This document shows positions 1 to 8,923 of a stretch of 64,000 bases of DNA, piece by piece. The stretch covers positions 434,001-498,000 of the forward strand of contig NKIH01000003.1 in NCBI GenBank assembly GCA_002255925.1. The letters run 5' to 3'. Below the pieces are notes generated by a model that saw nothing but the letters and a program-made list of their open reading frames with translations, was not told the origin of the DNA and did not search any database. Each line of letters starts with the position of its first letter. Position 1 is the stretch's first letter. A program made the translations under genes and the position numbers. This DNA is from Burkholderiales bacterium PBB6. Its GTDB lineage: Bacteria; Pseudomonadota; Gammaproteobacteria; Burkholderiales; Burkholderiaceae_C.

Positions 1-579
1 GGGGCCACCCACCCAGGGCAGCAGCACATTGGCCGCCGCGTTGTCGCTGACGCCCACCGTGGCTTCGCACAGCATGCCCAGCGGCACCTGCACCGCCGCA
101 CGCGTGCCCAGCAAGCCCTCCATCACCGGGGCATAGGGCACCAGATCGGTTTTGCGCACGGCCACGGTTTGCTGCAGGCTGAGTCGGCCGGCGTCCACCT
201 GCGTCAACACAGCCGCGGCCAGCAGCAGCTTGAAGGTGGAGCACATGGCGAAGCGTTCATCGGCCCGGTACTGCCAGAGGCGCCCGGTGCGCGTTTCCAT
301 CAGGCACACGCCGATGCGACCACCGTGCTGCGATTCCAGCCCGGCGCACAGGGTGGCGAGCGAGTCGGCGGCCAACGCCTCACGCGGGCTGGTGCTTGAT
401 GCACCCAGCGAGGTGTCTTGGCCCTGCGGCGCTGGCGGGCTGAGCAACTGGGCAACAGCCGCGCCGGGCCATGCGAGGCTGAACCCAGCCGCGCCCACGC
501 CCGCGGCCAAGCCGGTGAGCAGCACGTCACGGCGAGCGACAGCCGCGGGCGATGCGGCCTCTGCAGGGTCAGCCTTCAT
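1..579 (-). CDS. Class A beta-lactamase, N-terminal part (runs off the left edge)
   Basis: Serine beta-lactamase of class A, acting on beta-lactams in the periplasm. About 193 codons are present; the C-terminal half, including the KTG region, lies outside the window. The ATG at 579 opens with a twin-arginine-like export signal (ARRDVLLTG followed by a hydrophobic, small-residue stretch). The active-site motif S-T-F-K (SxxK, in CSTFK) and the S-D-N motif are both visible at the expected spacing. It starts 4 bp after the lipocalin stop and is probably co-transcribed with it. No AmpR-type LysR regulator is visible. A class A-like D-Ala-D-Ala peptidase is less likely given the SxxK/SDN pattern. 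Confidence 0.87.
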   Translation of the reverse strand, partial: MKADPAEAASPAAVARRDVLLTGLAAGVGAAGFSLAWPGAAVAQLLSPPAPQGQDTSLGASSTSPREALAADSLATLCAGLESQHGGRIGVCLMETRTGRLWQYRADERFAMCSTFKLLLAAAVLTQVDAGRLSLQQTVAVRKTDLVPYAPVMEGLLGTRAAVQVPLGMLCEATVGVSDNAAANVLLPWVGGP

Positions 580-583
580 CGGT

Positions 584-1207
584 TCAGCGCGCACTTTGGG
601 GCGAGGCCACGAAGGCCGAGCGCTGGTAGCCCAGCGCCACCGCCCGGTCCAGCGCCAGCGCCAGTTCGGCCTCCGGCAACTGCGGTGTGCGCGACAGCAC
701 CCAGCCGTATTGACGGCTCGGCTCACCGACCAGCGTCCAGCGCTGGCCGGCGCCCTGGGCCAGCACCCAGTAATCGCCATAAAACGGCCGGAAGAAGCTC
801 ACCCGCAACTTGGCATTGCCACTGCCGGGCACCACCTCGGCCACGCCGGTGGCCACATCCACAGCGCCTGAGGCAATGCGGCAGCGGTTTTCAACGACCA
901 GGGTGCTGGGTTGTTCAGTGGGCTGGCCGCTGTTTTGACCACCCTTCAGGCTGTACCTGGCCTCGGTATCGCCCACGCATTGCGCCTGGAAACGGTTGGG
1001 CACCAGCGCGACCTGGTACCAGGTGCCGAGGTAGCCCGGCACATCCACCTGCGCCACGGTGGGCAGCGGCGGACTGGGTGGGCCGGAGGCGCAGCCAGAC
1101 AGCGCCAGCACAGCAACGACTGTCAGGGCAGCCACCGCGGCAGCGGCTGGGTGGCGCACCAGTCGGGAAACACCGGCGGCACGGGGCGAAAGCAGGGGCA
1201 TCGTCAT
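584..1207 (-). CDS. blc: Lipocalin family outer-membrane lipoprotein (Blc-like)
   Basis: Bacterial lipocalin, likely a membrane-anchored carrier of lipids or other hydrophobic ligands. The frame extends to a TTG at 1234, but an ATG at 1207 is preferred because it directly precedes the export signal; this gives 207 aa. The signal ends in a lipobox (LSGC), so the mature N-terminus should be a lipidated Cys. The lipocalin signature G-T-W-Y-Q (GYLGTWYQVA) follows about 20 residues later. Further on come the FRPFYGDYWVL strand and the YGWVLSRTP motif typical of Blc/ApoD-type lipocalins. The beta-lactamase gene follows 4 bp downstream. The family call is firm; the ligand is unknown. Confidence 0.9.
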   Translation of the reverse strand: MTMPLLSPRAAGVSRLVRHPAAAAVAALTVVAVLALSGCASGPPSPPLPTVAQVDVPGYLGTWYQVALVPNRFQAQCVGDTEARYSLKGGQNSGQPTEQPSTLVVENRCRIASGAVDVATGVAEVVPGSGNAKLRVSFFRPFYGDYWVLAQGAGQRWTLVGEPSRQYGWVLSRTPQLPEAELALALDRAVALGYQRSAFVASPQSAR

Positions 1208-1296
1208 GCCCGCATTGTCTGCCCGACGGCGCAAAACGCCAGTGCAGGGACAAGGGGGATGGGGGGATAGGGGACGGCCTCTCGGTGCTGGCGCCG

Positions 1297-1833
1297 TCAG
1301 TGCGTCCAGACCCAGACCACGCTGCGCTGCAGGTTGACCTGCTGCAACGTGACCCAGCCCAGGTGCGGGCGGTTGGCGCCATTGGCAGCCGAGGGCAACA
1401 AGCGCTCAGACAGATCCAGGCTCACATCAAACGGCGCGCCCTGAAAACCCAGGCGCGTGACGCTGCTGACGCCGTCGTGCAGCGCCAGCGGCAAAGGCTG
1501 CCCGGCGCGCTGCGTCCATTCCTGCGCAAACGCGGCGCCCGTTTGCACCTCGGGCACGGCCCCGGCCAGCTGGAACAAGCGGCCCAGGCCGTTGTTGGCC
1601 GACAGCGGCTGCAAAGCCGCCAGCACATCCGGCACGGGCTGATCGGCCTGGGCGTGGGCGGCCCGCAGGCCGGCTTCGGTCAGGGGTTGCAGGGCGGCGT
1701 GGGCCACGTCGGGCACTGCGGCCCAGACGCAGCAGGCTATCGCCACGGCGGCCACTTCGCCGCTGGCACCTCGGCCAGCACACAGGGCGCGCTGGGCACG
1801 GCCAGCAAAACGGGCAACGGGCCGAGGCAACAC
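1297..1833 (-). CDS. Exported protein of unknown function
   Basis: Predicted 178-aa protein with a GTG start at 1833, supported by an AAGGAG Shine-Dalgarno 7 bp upstream. The N-terminus is basic and is followed by a hydrophobic stretch (VAAVAIACCVWAAV) ending near VAHAA, consistent with a Sec signal peptide. The mature part begins ALQPLTEAGLRAAHAQ, which suggests a secreted or periplasmic protein. I recognise no catalytic motif. It is on the same strand as the kinase and receiver genes upstream and the lipocalin downstream, separated from them by 143 and 89 bp. Function cannot be assigned from sequence. Confidence 0.6.
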   Translation of the reverse strand: MLPRPVARFAGRAQRALCAGRGASGEVAAVAIACCVWAAVPDVAHAALQPLTEAGLRAAHAQADQPVPDVLAALQPLSANNGLGRLFQLAGAVPEVQTGAAFAQEWTQRAGQPLPLALHDGVSSVTRLGFQGAPFDVSLDLSERLLPSAANGANRPHLGWVTLQQVNLQRSVVWVWTH

Positions 1834-1859
1834 GGCAAGACTCCTTGGGATGATCGGAC

Positions 1860-1877
1860 GAGGGAGATGACTCCCTC
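1860..1877. repeat. Short perfect inverted repeat between two genes
   Basis: GAGGGAG-ATGA-CTCCCTC, a 7-bp perfect stem with a 4-nt loop. It lies between the stop of the receiver gene (1977) and the start of the exported unknown (1833). No T-run follows on either strand, so it could be a weak terminator, a mRNA-end hairpin or an operator. Confidence 0.3.
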
Positions 1878-1976
1878 AGTCTGATCAAACCAAGGCGCTG
1901 GCGCAGGCGGAAAAGCGGGGCTTGGGCGCGGCAGTTTGAGCCTTGCAGCGCTTGGGCGCGCATGAGGCCGGACCCC

Positions 1977-2348
1977 TCAGGGCTGCGCCAACGCCCGAAC
2001 CTGGTCGGCGAACGTGGCCACGTCGATCGGCTTGGCCAGGTAGCCGTCGCAGCCGGCAGCGCGCATCTTGCCTTCGTCGCCCTTCATGGCATAGGCCGTG
2101 AAGGCCACCACCTTCATGTGGCGGGTGGCCTGATCGGCCTTCAGCAGGCGCGTGAGGGCCAATCCGTCCAGGCCAGGCAGTTGCACATCCATCAGTACCA
2201 GGTCGGGTTGGAAGCCGGTGAGCTTGGCCTGCGCCTGCTCCGCGTCCACCGCCTCGACCACCTCCATGCCTTCCGCGCCCAGAACAAAGCTGACCAGCTC
2301 CAGGTTCAGCGGGTTGTCGTCCACCACCAGCACGCGCAAGGGGGTCAT
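1977..2348 (-). CDS. Single-domain response regulator (CheY-like)
   Basis: Stand-alone phosphoreceiver of 123 aa. It has the acidic pair V-D-D-N near residue 10, the phosphoacceptor in LVLMDVQLPG, a conserved Thr/Ala in AFTAYAM and the Lys-Pro pair in YLAKPID. There is no output domain, so it presumably relays phosphate or acts by protein contact. Its ATG overlaps the stop of the upstream hybrid kinase (ATGA, 2345-2348), so the two are translationally coupled and likely partners. The longer frame reaching 2774 is rejected because the extra N-terminal part overlaps the kinase and has no domain character. Confidence 0.92.
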   Translation of the reverse strand: MTPLRVLVVDDNPLNLELVSFVLGAEGMEVVEAVDAEQAQAKLTGFQPDLVLMDVQLPGLDGLALTRLLKADQATRHMKVVAFTAYAMKGDEGKMRAAGCDGYLAKPIDVATFADQVRALAQP

Positions 2349-5300
2349 GGGGCGTCCCCTTGCGACACGGCACGGTGTGGCTGCGGGTACGGCGGCCCTG
2401 CGGGCTTCCAGCCGCGCAACCGCTCCAGCAAGGCCTGCACGCCGCCATCGCCCTTGCCCACGATCGCCCGGGCCGAGCGGGCCAACTGGGCGTATTCGTC
2501 GTCGTCGAGCAGCAGGCTGGTCCACACCAGCACCGGCGTATGGCACCAGCGCGGCAGCGCACTCAAAGCGGCCAGGGCCTGGAAGCCGTCCATCTCCGGC
2601 ATCATCAAATCCAGCACGATGGCGTCGGGGGCATGCAGGTCGATGTCGCGCAGCGCCTGCCTGGCATCGGCCACGCACACCACGGCCAGCCCGGCCGCTT
2701 GAAGGGCGGCCTGCATCAGGTCGCGAGCGGTGGGGTCGTCGTCCACCACCAGCACGCGCTGCACTGCACCGCATTGCTGTCGCAGCCGGTGAATGGCGGC
2801 CAGCACTTCACCGGCCTGCAAAGGCTTGGCCAGCACATCGGCCACACAAAACGCGGCCGTGCCACTGCCCCCGGCGTCAAGCGGCACGCCCATCGTCAAA
2901 CCCAGCACCTGCGCGCCGCGGCTGGCACCGCCGCTGCGAATGTCAGCCAACGTGGTCAGCCCACCCCGGTCGGGCAACTGCATGCCCAGCGTCAGCCCTT
3001 CAAACCGATGGTGGAACGAGCGCTGCACCGCAGCCGCGGCACTGCCCGCCTCTTCCACCTGCACGGCCGTGCCGCTCAGGCCCTGCGCCAGGCGGCCATG
3101 CACGGCGGGGTCGGCATCGATGACCAGCAGGTGCCGCTCGCCCTCCCCGCCGGGCGCCGTGGCCGCGTATTCATCGGCCGTCAGCACCTGCACCTGCGGT
3201 GAGCGCGGCAACACCAGATAAAACACGCTGCCCACCCCGGGCTGGCTGTACACGCCCACCGAGCCGCCCTGGCCCTGCACCAGGCGGCGCGTCAAGGCCA
3301 GGCCCAGGCCGGTGCCCTGGTGGCGCTTGCTGTAGCCGCTGTCGAGCTGCTGGAATTCAACAAAGAGCCGCGCCTGGTCTTCAGCCGCGATGCCCACACC
3401 ATCGTCCTCCACCTCGATGCGGAAATGGCTCGGGCCGTCCGGACGGGCACGCACCTTCACATGGCCGCCGTCGGGCGTGAACTTGATCGCGTTGGACAGG
3501 TAATTGAACAGCGCCTGCTTCAGCCGCGCCGGGTCCAGGCACAGGTCGTCCAGCCCGGGCGCCATGTCCACCGCCAGCTGCAGGTTCTTGCGCTGCAGGC
3601 CCGTCTGCAACACGCCCACCACATCGGCCACCAACTTGGCCAGGTCCACCGGCTCGGGGTTGAACTCGAACTTGCCGGATTCCACCTTGGCCAGGTCCAG
3701 CACATCGTTGATGAGTTGCAGCAGGTGGTGGCCGCTGCTGGCGATGTGCCCCAGGAAGATGTCGTGCTTGGGCGAGTCAGGCGGCACGGCCCCCGCGCGC
3801 AGCAACTCGGCAAAGCCGATCACCGCGTTGAGCGGCGTGCGCAACTCGTGCGACATGTTGGCCAGGAACTGGCTCTTCATGCGGCTGGCGGCCTGAATGT
3901 CGCGGTTCTCGGCCTCCAGACGCTGGGCTTTCAGACGAGCCGCTTCCGCCAGCCGTTCGGGAGTGACATCGCTCACCACACCCAGCACCCGCGTCAATTG
4001 CCCGTTCAAGAACACCGGGCTGCCGTGGATGCGGATCCAGTGCGGGCTGGCATCAGGCCACACCACGCGGCATTCGGCATGCCACGCATGACCGTCAGCG
4101 ATCATCGTGCGCACGCCGGCCAGCACACCCGCGCGGTCCATCGGGTGCACATGCCGCAGGAAGCGGCGGAAGCTCCAGTGCGGCTGCAGCTGGTCGTAAC
4201 CAAAACACAGGTCGTGGCGGGCCGAGCGCCGCACCTCACCCGTTCGGGCGTCATGGTCAAAGTTGCCGATCTGCCCGGCCTCCAGCGCCAGCCGCAGCTG
4301 GGCTTCGCTGTCGCGCAGCGCGGCTTCGGCGTGGCGCTGCCGCGAAACATCGCGCGCAATTTTCGAGGCGCCCACGATGCGCCCGCTGGTGTCGCGGATC
4401 GGCGAAATCGTCACCGATACATCAATGCGCCGGCCGTCCCTGGCCTGGCGCACGGTGTCAAACGCGCCTACCTGCTGGCCCCGCGCCAGCTCCGTGAGGA
4501 TGCGCATTTCCTCCAGCTGCCGCTCGGGCGGCATCAGCATCTGCACGGGCTGGCCGATGGCCTCCGCGGCGGTCCAGCCGAACATGGCCACCGCACCCTG
4601 GTTCCAGCTGGTGATGTGCCCGTCGAGCGTCTTGCCCACGATCGCGTCCTGCGAGTTTTCAACGATGGCGGCCAGACGGTGCATCGCGGTCTCGGCCCGC
4701 TCCAGCCGGGTCATGTCGCGGAACACCATGGTCAGGCCGCGCAACTCGCCGTCATCGCCGTGCGTGGTGGCCACCCGAACCTCCACCAGGCGTCGGGTTG
4801 AGTCGCGGGCCAGCACCGCCACGTCATGCACATCGTTGGCGCCCAGGCCCTGCTCCACCACCAGGTCGACCGGGTTGCGCTGCTGCATCTCCAGCGGCCG
4901 GCCCTCGCGGTTGAACACCGTCCACAGCGACTGCCCCTGCGCCTCGGCCTGCGTCCAGCCCGTCACCTGCTCGGCCACGGCGTTCATGCGCAGCACCTGG
5001 CCGTCGCGGTTGGTGGTGATGAAACCAGCCTCGATGCTGGCGAGCGTGACGGCCAGCGTCTGCTCGGTGTGCTGCGCCTGCTCTTCCACGCTCTTGCGGC
5101 GCGCCACCTCGGACTCCAGAGCGCGGATGGCCGCCTGCAGGGCGCCCACGCTGGGCACTCTCAAGGCCCGGGGAATGAGCGGCCAGAGCGCCACTGCGGT
5201 GACGGCCGACACGCCCGCCGTGACCACCTTGCTCAAAGCCTGCAAGCCATAGTCGGGCTGCCAGATGGTCCAGACGTCAATCACATGCGTCATGCCGCAG

Positions 5301-5527
5301 GCAAAGATGAATGCGCTGAACAACCACGGCACATAGCCGAACTGCAGGCTCTCAGCGGCACCACGGCGACGCACGAACGTCAGGATGGCCACGGGAATGG
5401 AGAAGTAGGCCAGCGCGATGACCACATCGGCGCCCACCATCGACCACAGCAGCGTGGGCGACCAGGAGAAACAGTAGCCGTGCGGCAGAAAGCCATTGCG
5501 CCCGAGCAATGCAGCCAGTTGGTCCAT
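2345..5527 (-). CDS. Hybrid histidine kinase with ethylene-receptor-like membrane domain, three PAS domains and two receivers
   Basis: Protein of 1060 aa. ATG at 5527 is chosen because GGGGAG lies 5 bp upstream; the GTG at 5581 has no ribosome site. Residues about 15-120 form a three-helix membrane domain resembling the plant ETR1 ethylene-binding domain. ALAYFSIP is identical, with Asp34, Tyr41, Ile44 and Pro45 matching ETR1 D25, Y32, I35 and P36. ACGMTH supplies Cys77 and His81, matching the copper ligands C65 and H69. Then come PAS domains at about 155-277, 281-397 and 405-525, HisKA (His560 in MSHELRTP), HATPase (DDGVGI, GTGLGL) and two receivers. Receiver 1 appears degenerate, with Gly in place of the acceptor Asp (LGMQLPD); receiver 2 is intact (LDLMMPEMDG). 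It is coupled to the CheY-like gene. Domain resemblance is seen; ethylene or copper binding is inferred. Confidence 0.93.
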   Translation of the reverse strand: MDQLAALLGRNGFLPHGYCFSWSPTLLWSMVGADVVIALAYFSIPVAILTFVRRRGAAESLQFGYVPWLFSAFIFACGMTHVIDVWTIWQPDYGLQALSKVVTAGVSAVTAVALWPLIPRALRVPSVGALQAAIRALESEVARRKSVEEQAQHTEQTLAVTLASIEAGFITTNRDGQVLRMNAVAEQVTGWTQAEAQGQSLWTVFNREGRPLEMQQRNPVDLVVEQGLGANDVHDVAVLARDSTRRLVEVRVATTHGDDGELRGLTMVFRDMTRLERAETAMHRLAAIVENSQDAIVGKTLDGHITSWNQGAVAMFGWTAAEAIGQPVQMLMPPERQLEEMRILTELARGQQVGAFDTVRQARDGRRIDVSVTISPIRDTSGRIVGASKIARDVSRQRHAEAALRDSEAQLRLALEAGQIGNFDHDARTGEVRRSARHDLCFGYDQLQPHWSFRRFLRHVHPMDRAGVLAGVRTMIADGHAWHAECRVVWPDASPHWIRIHGSPVFLNGQLTRVLGVVSDVTPERLAEAARLKAQRLEAENRDIQAASRMKSQFLANMSHELRTPLNAVIGFAELLRAGAVPPDSPKHDIFLGHIASSGHHLLQLINDVLDLAKVESGKFEFNPEPVDLAKLVADVVGVLQTGLQRKNLQLAVDMAPGLDDLCLDPARLKQALFNYLSNAIKFTPDGGHVKVRARPDGPSHFRIEVEDDGVGIAAEDQARLFVEFQQLDSGYSKRHQGTGLGLALTRRLVQGQGGSVGVYSQPGVGSVFYLVLPRSPQVQVLTADEYAATAPGGEGERHLLVIDADPAVHGRLAQGLSGTAVQVEEAGSAAAAVQRSFHHRFEGLTLGMQLPDRGGLTTLADIRSGGASRGAQVLGLTMGVPLDAGGSGTAAFCVADVLAKPLQAGEVLAAIHRLRQQCGAVQRVLVVDDDPTARDLMQAALQAAGLAVVCVADARQALRDIDLHAPDAIVLDLMMPEMDGFQALAALSALPRWCHTPVLVWTSLLLDDDEYAQLARSARAIVGKGDGGVQALLERLRGWKPAGPPYPQPHRAVSQGDAP

Positions 5528-5638
5528 CACAACTCCCCGGAGAAACTGAACGTGGTCGGCGGCAGTTGCATCCTGCGCCACGGGGGCGGTGGCGTCAATT
5601 CGGGCTATCTGGGCAACCGGGCCAGCCCAGGTCGGGGT

Positions 5639-8600
5639 TTACCGCCCAGCCGCGCCCCGCTGCCGCAACCCTTCGTACAACTCAGCCGGCCCCAGCAAGA
5701 TGTGCTTCAGGCCCTGGCGCACCTTGTCGGAATCGATGGCCTGCTTGCTCATGGTGCCGTGGGCCTCGAAAGCATCGAGGATGGCGTTCATCAACTCGGC
5801 CGCCAGATCGGGTGAGTTGGCGAATTGCTCCTTCGAGTTGTTCATGGCCTGCTGCACCAGCAGGTCTGATTCCAGCAGCTTGCCTTTCAGCACGTTGTTC
5901 ACGTAGACCAGCTTGTCGTCTTCGGTGAGTTCGCCGTCAAAGAGGTCGTTCACCTTGGCCACGATTTCCGACAGCAGCAGCTTGGTCTTCTCTTGCAGCT
6001 CACCGCTGCCGGGGGCCGTCATTGGCTGCAGCTTGTAGTCGGCATCAGCCTCACCCAGCACCAGGGCCTGGTCGCCCTTGTTCTTGAGCTTGTGGTGCGT
6101 GAGCGTGACCTTCGACAGGTCAACGCCCTCACGCTCACGGCCGAAGTCCAGCAGCGGCAGCAGGCGCTTGAAGAAGATCGCCCGCTTCTCGATGGCCGTG
6201 TAGCCGTAGTCGAACATCTGCGACAGAAAGGCATACACCCGCACGAAGGTGGCCAGGTCGCCCTTGAACATCACCAGTGCGTCCACTTCGTCCTTGGCGG
6301 CCTTGATGGCATCGGGCGCGGCGGGCTGGCGGGCCAATGCCTCGTCACAAGCCGCCTTGGCTGACTTGTAGTGCTTCAGCAGTCGGTCAGCCACGGGCTC
6401 CAACGCGGCAATCAGCCGGCCCTGCGTGGCTTTGGGGTTGAGTTCAACCGCCGCCACGCGGTCTACCTCGGCCTCGTCATAGTGGCCGGCACTGTCAAGC
6501 TTGGCGCGCAGGTCGTAAATCAGCTCGGGGTCGGTCACGCCGGCCAGCTCGGCGGTTTCGTAATAGGTCTGGAAGGCCGCCAACACATCTTCGGGGGCGT
6601 TCGCAAAGTCGAGGATGTAAGTGGTGTCCTTCAGGCCATGCACGCCGTTGTAGGCGCGGTTCAGGCGCGACAAGGTTTGCACGGCCTGAATGCCGGCCAG
6701 CTTCTTGTCGACATACATGCCGCACAGCAGCGGCTGATCAAACCCCGTCTGGAATTTGTTGGCCACCAGCAAGATCTGGTACTGGTCAGTGGCGAAGGCC
6801 TCGCGGATGTCTCGCCCCTTCAAGCCCGGATTCAGGTGCCCGCTGGTTTCGGTCACCGGATCAGGCAATGAGCCGGGGTCATTCACTTCGCCTGAAAACG
6901 CCACCAGCGAGGCCAAGGTGTAGCCCTGGGACTGGATGTAGCTGTCAATAGCCAGCTTCCAGCGCACCGCTTCAAGGCGGCTGCCCACCACCACCATCGC
7001 CTTGGCCTGGCCACTCAGCAGCGGCTGCACGTTTTCAATGAAGTGCTCCACCACCACCTGCACCTTCTGGCTGATGTTGTAGGGGTGCAGACGCACCCAG
7101 CGCATCAGGCCCTTCAAGGCCTCGCTGCGCTCCACCTCCTTGTCGTCCCATTCCTTTCCGTTGTGGGCCAACTTGAAGGCCAGCTTGTACGAGGTGTAGT
7201 TCTTCAACACATCGAGGATGAAACCCTCTTCAATCGCCTGGCGCATGGAATACACATGGAACGCCGCCGGCAGGTTGGACGGCCCGGTAGGCTCATCAGG
7301 CCGCGGCTTTCGGCCGAACAACTCCAGCGTCTTGGACTTCGGCGTGGCCGTGAACGCCACATACGTGATGGCCGACGTGGCCCCGGCGCGGGCGCTCATC
7401 TGCGCAGCCAGAATGTCTTCAGCGGCCACCTCACCGCCGTCGGCCAGGTCTTTCAGCTCCTCCGCGCTCAGCACCTGCTTGAGCTTGCCGGCAGCCTCGC
7501 CGGTTTGTGAGCTGTGCGCTTCGTCGGCTATCACGGCAAAGCGCTTGCCCTGGGTGGCCGCCAGCTCTTGCACGGCGCTCAATGCAAACGGGAAGGTCTG
7601 GATGGTGCACACCACGATCTTCTTGCCGCCGGCCAGTGCCTCGGCCAACTCGCCGCTCTTGCTCTGGCTGTCGCCCTTGATGGTGGCCACCACGCCAGCG
7701 GTGCGCTCAAAGTCAAAAATCGCTTCCTGCAGCTGCGTATCAAGCACCGTGCGGTCGCTCACCACCAGCACCGTGCTGAACACCTTGTTGTTCTGCGTGT
7801 CGTGCAGGTCAGCCAGAAAGTGCGCAGCCCACGCGATGGAGTTGGTTTTGCCGCTGCCCGCACTGTGCTGGATCAGGTACTTCTGCCCCACCCCTTCGGT
7901 GGCCACGGCCCGCACCAGTTGCCGCGTGGCATCGAGTTGGTGATAGCGCGGGAACAGCACCGAGGTGATGCGCTTCTTGCTATCGCGCTTGGTCACCAGA
8001 TATCGGCCGATGATCTCCAGCCAGCTGTCGGGCTGCCACACCTGCTCCCACAAATATCCCGTGCGGTGGCCCCGGCCTGCCTGACCGGGTTTGGCGGATA
8101 CGGGCGGGTTGCCAGCGCCGCCGCTATCGCCAAGGTTGAAAGGCAGAAAGTAGGTGGCGGGCCCCTGCAAACGGGTGGTCATCATCACCGTGCGGTTGCT
8201 GACGGCGAAATGCACCAGCGCACCACGCGGGAAATCAAGCAACGGCTCTGCCGCAGCCTTGCCCCGAGGCTTCGGAATACGGTCGAACCGGTATTGATCA
8301 ACCGCTGCATTCACGTCTTGCGTGAAGTCGGTCTTGAGTTCCGCCGTGGCCACCGGAATGCCGTTGAGAAACAGCACCAGGTCCATGATGTCGTCGTGGT
8401 TGGTGCGCACCTGGCGCACCACGCGCAAACGGTTGGCAGCGTAGCGGGCTTGCAAGTCGGGGTTCATGGCCAAGGCGGGCTTGAACTGAGCCAGCTTCAG
8501 CGGCGCCCTCAGGCCCAGCATTTCCACGCCCACGCGCAACACGTCCAGCGTGCCGCGGTCATCGAGCTGCTTGCGCAGCCGGTCCAGCAGCATCGCCTCG

Positions 8601-8797
8601 GCATTCACGCCATGGCTTTTGCACAGCGCGGCCCAGGCGTCTGGCTGGGTGGCTTGCACCCAGGCCAACACATCGGCCGGAAACACCGCACGCGGCGTGT
8701 CGTAGCCCTTGGCGTCGCCTTCTGCATACAACCAGCCGGTGGCGGCCAGGTGGTTGCAGATGTCGTTCTCGAATTCGATCTCTTGATGCAAGGCCAC
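5639..8797 (-). CDS. hsdR: Type I restriction enzyme, R (translocase/nuclease) subunit
   Basis: HsdR, 1052 aa, the ATP-dependent DNA translocase and endonuclease of a type I restriction complex. It has a GTG start at 8797 with GGGAGG about 9 bp upstream. The N-terminal nuclease shows the PD-(D/E)xK pattern with Asp139 and Glu153-x-Lys155 (TAELKTDF). The SF2 helicase core follows: Walker A HSAGSGKT near 311-318, DEAH at 425-428, FTATPK (motif III), and later LVANKFQTGFDQP and the SRLNRAY motif VI. Length is typical. It is the last gene of the hsd operon, 126 bp after the RloB-like gene and separated from hsdM by four genes. No frameshift is apparent, so it should be functional. Confidence 0.96.
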   Translation of the reverse strand: MALHQEIEFENDICNHLAATGWLYAEGDAKGYDTPRAVFPADVLAWVQATQPDAWAALCKSHGVNAEAMLLDRLRKQLDDRGTLDVLRVGVEMLGLRAPLKLAQFKPALAMNPDLQARYAANRLRVVRQVRTNHDDIMDLVLFLNGIPVATAELKTDFTQDVNAAVDQYRFDRIPKPRGKAAAEPLLDFPRGALVHFAVSNRTVMMTTRLQGPATYFLPFNLGDSGGAGNPPVSAKPGQAGRGHRTGYLWEQVWQPDSWLEIIGRYLVTKRDSKKRITSVLFPRYHQLDATRQLVRAVATEGVGQKYLIQHSAGSGKTNSIAWAAHFLADLHDTQNNKVFSTVLVVSDRTVLDTQLQEAIFDFERTAGVVATIKGDSQSKSGELAEALAGGKKIVVCTIQTFPFALSAVQELAATQGKRFAVIADEAHSSQTGEAAGKLKQVLSAEELKDLADGGEVAAEDILAAQMSARAGATSAITYVAFTATPKSKTLELFGRKPRPDEPTGPSNLPAAFHVYSMRQAIEEGFILDVLKNYTSYKLAFKLAHNGKEWDDKEVERSEALKGLMRWVRLHPYNISQKVQVVVEHFIENVQPLLSGQAKAMVVVGSRLEAVRWKLAIDSYIQSQGYTLASLVAFSGEVNDPGSLPDPVTETSGHLNPGLKGRDIREAFATDQYQILLVANKFQTGFDQPLLCGMYVDKKLAGIQAVQTLSRLNRAYNGVHGLKDTTYILDFANAPEDVLAAFQTYYETAELAGVTDPELIYDLRAKLDSAGHYDEAEVDRVAAVELNPKATQGRLIAALEPVADRLLKHYKSAKAACDEALARQPAAPDAIKAAKDEVDALVMFKGDLATFVRVYAFLSQMFDYGYTAIEKRAIFFKRLLPLLDFGREREGVDLSKVTLTHHKLKNKGDQALVLGEADADYKLQPMTAPGSGELQEKTKLLLSEIVAKVNDLFDGELTEDDKLVYVNNVLKGKLLESDLLVQQAMNNSKEQFANSPDLAAELMNAILDAFEAHGTMSKQAIDSDKVRQGLKHILLGPAELYEGLRQRGAAGR

Positions 8798-8923
8798 GCT
8801 GGGCTTCCTCCCTGTGCTGGTCTGCGCCAGCGATCTGGTGTTGGCGCCGAGGTGGTCGCCGCCGCTGCATTTTCCTCAGAACACGGGCGCGGCCGGATAC
8901 ATTTTTTGAAGCACCCCGCAGGC

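Noticed and set aside
1977..2774. Longer N-terminal extension of the CheY-like receiver
   Set aside because: The extension overlaps the hybrid kinase and is Arg/Gly-rich noise; the ATGA overlap at 2345-2348 marks the real start.
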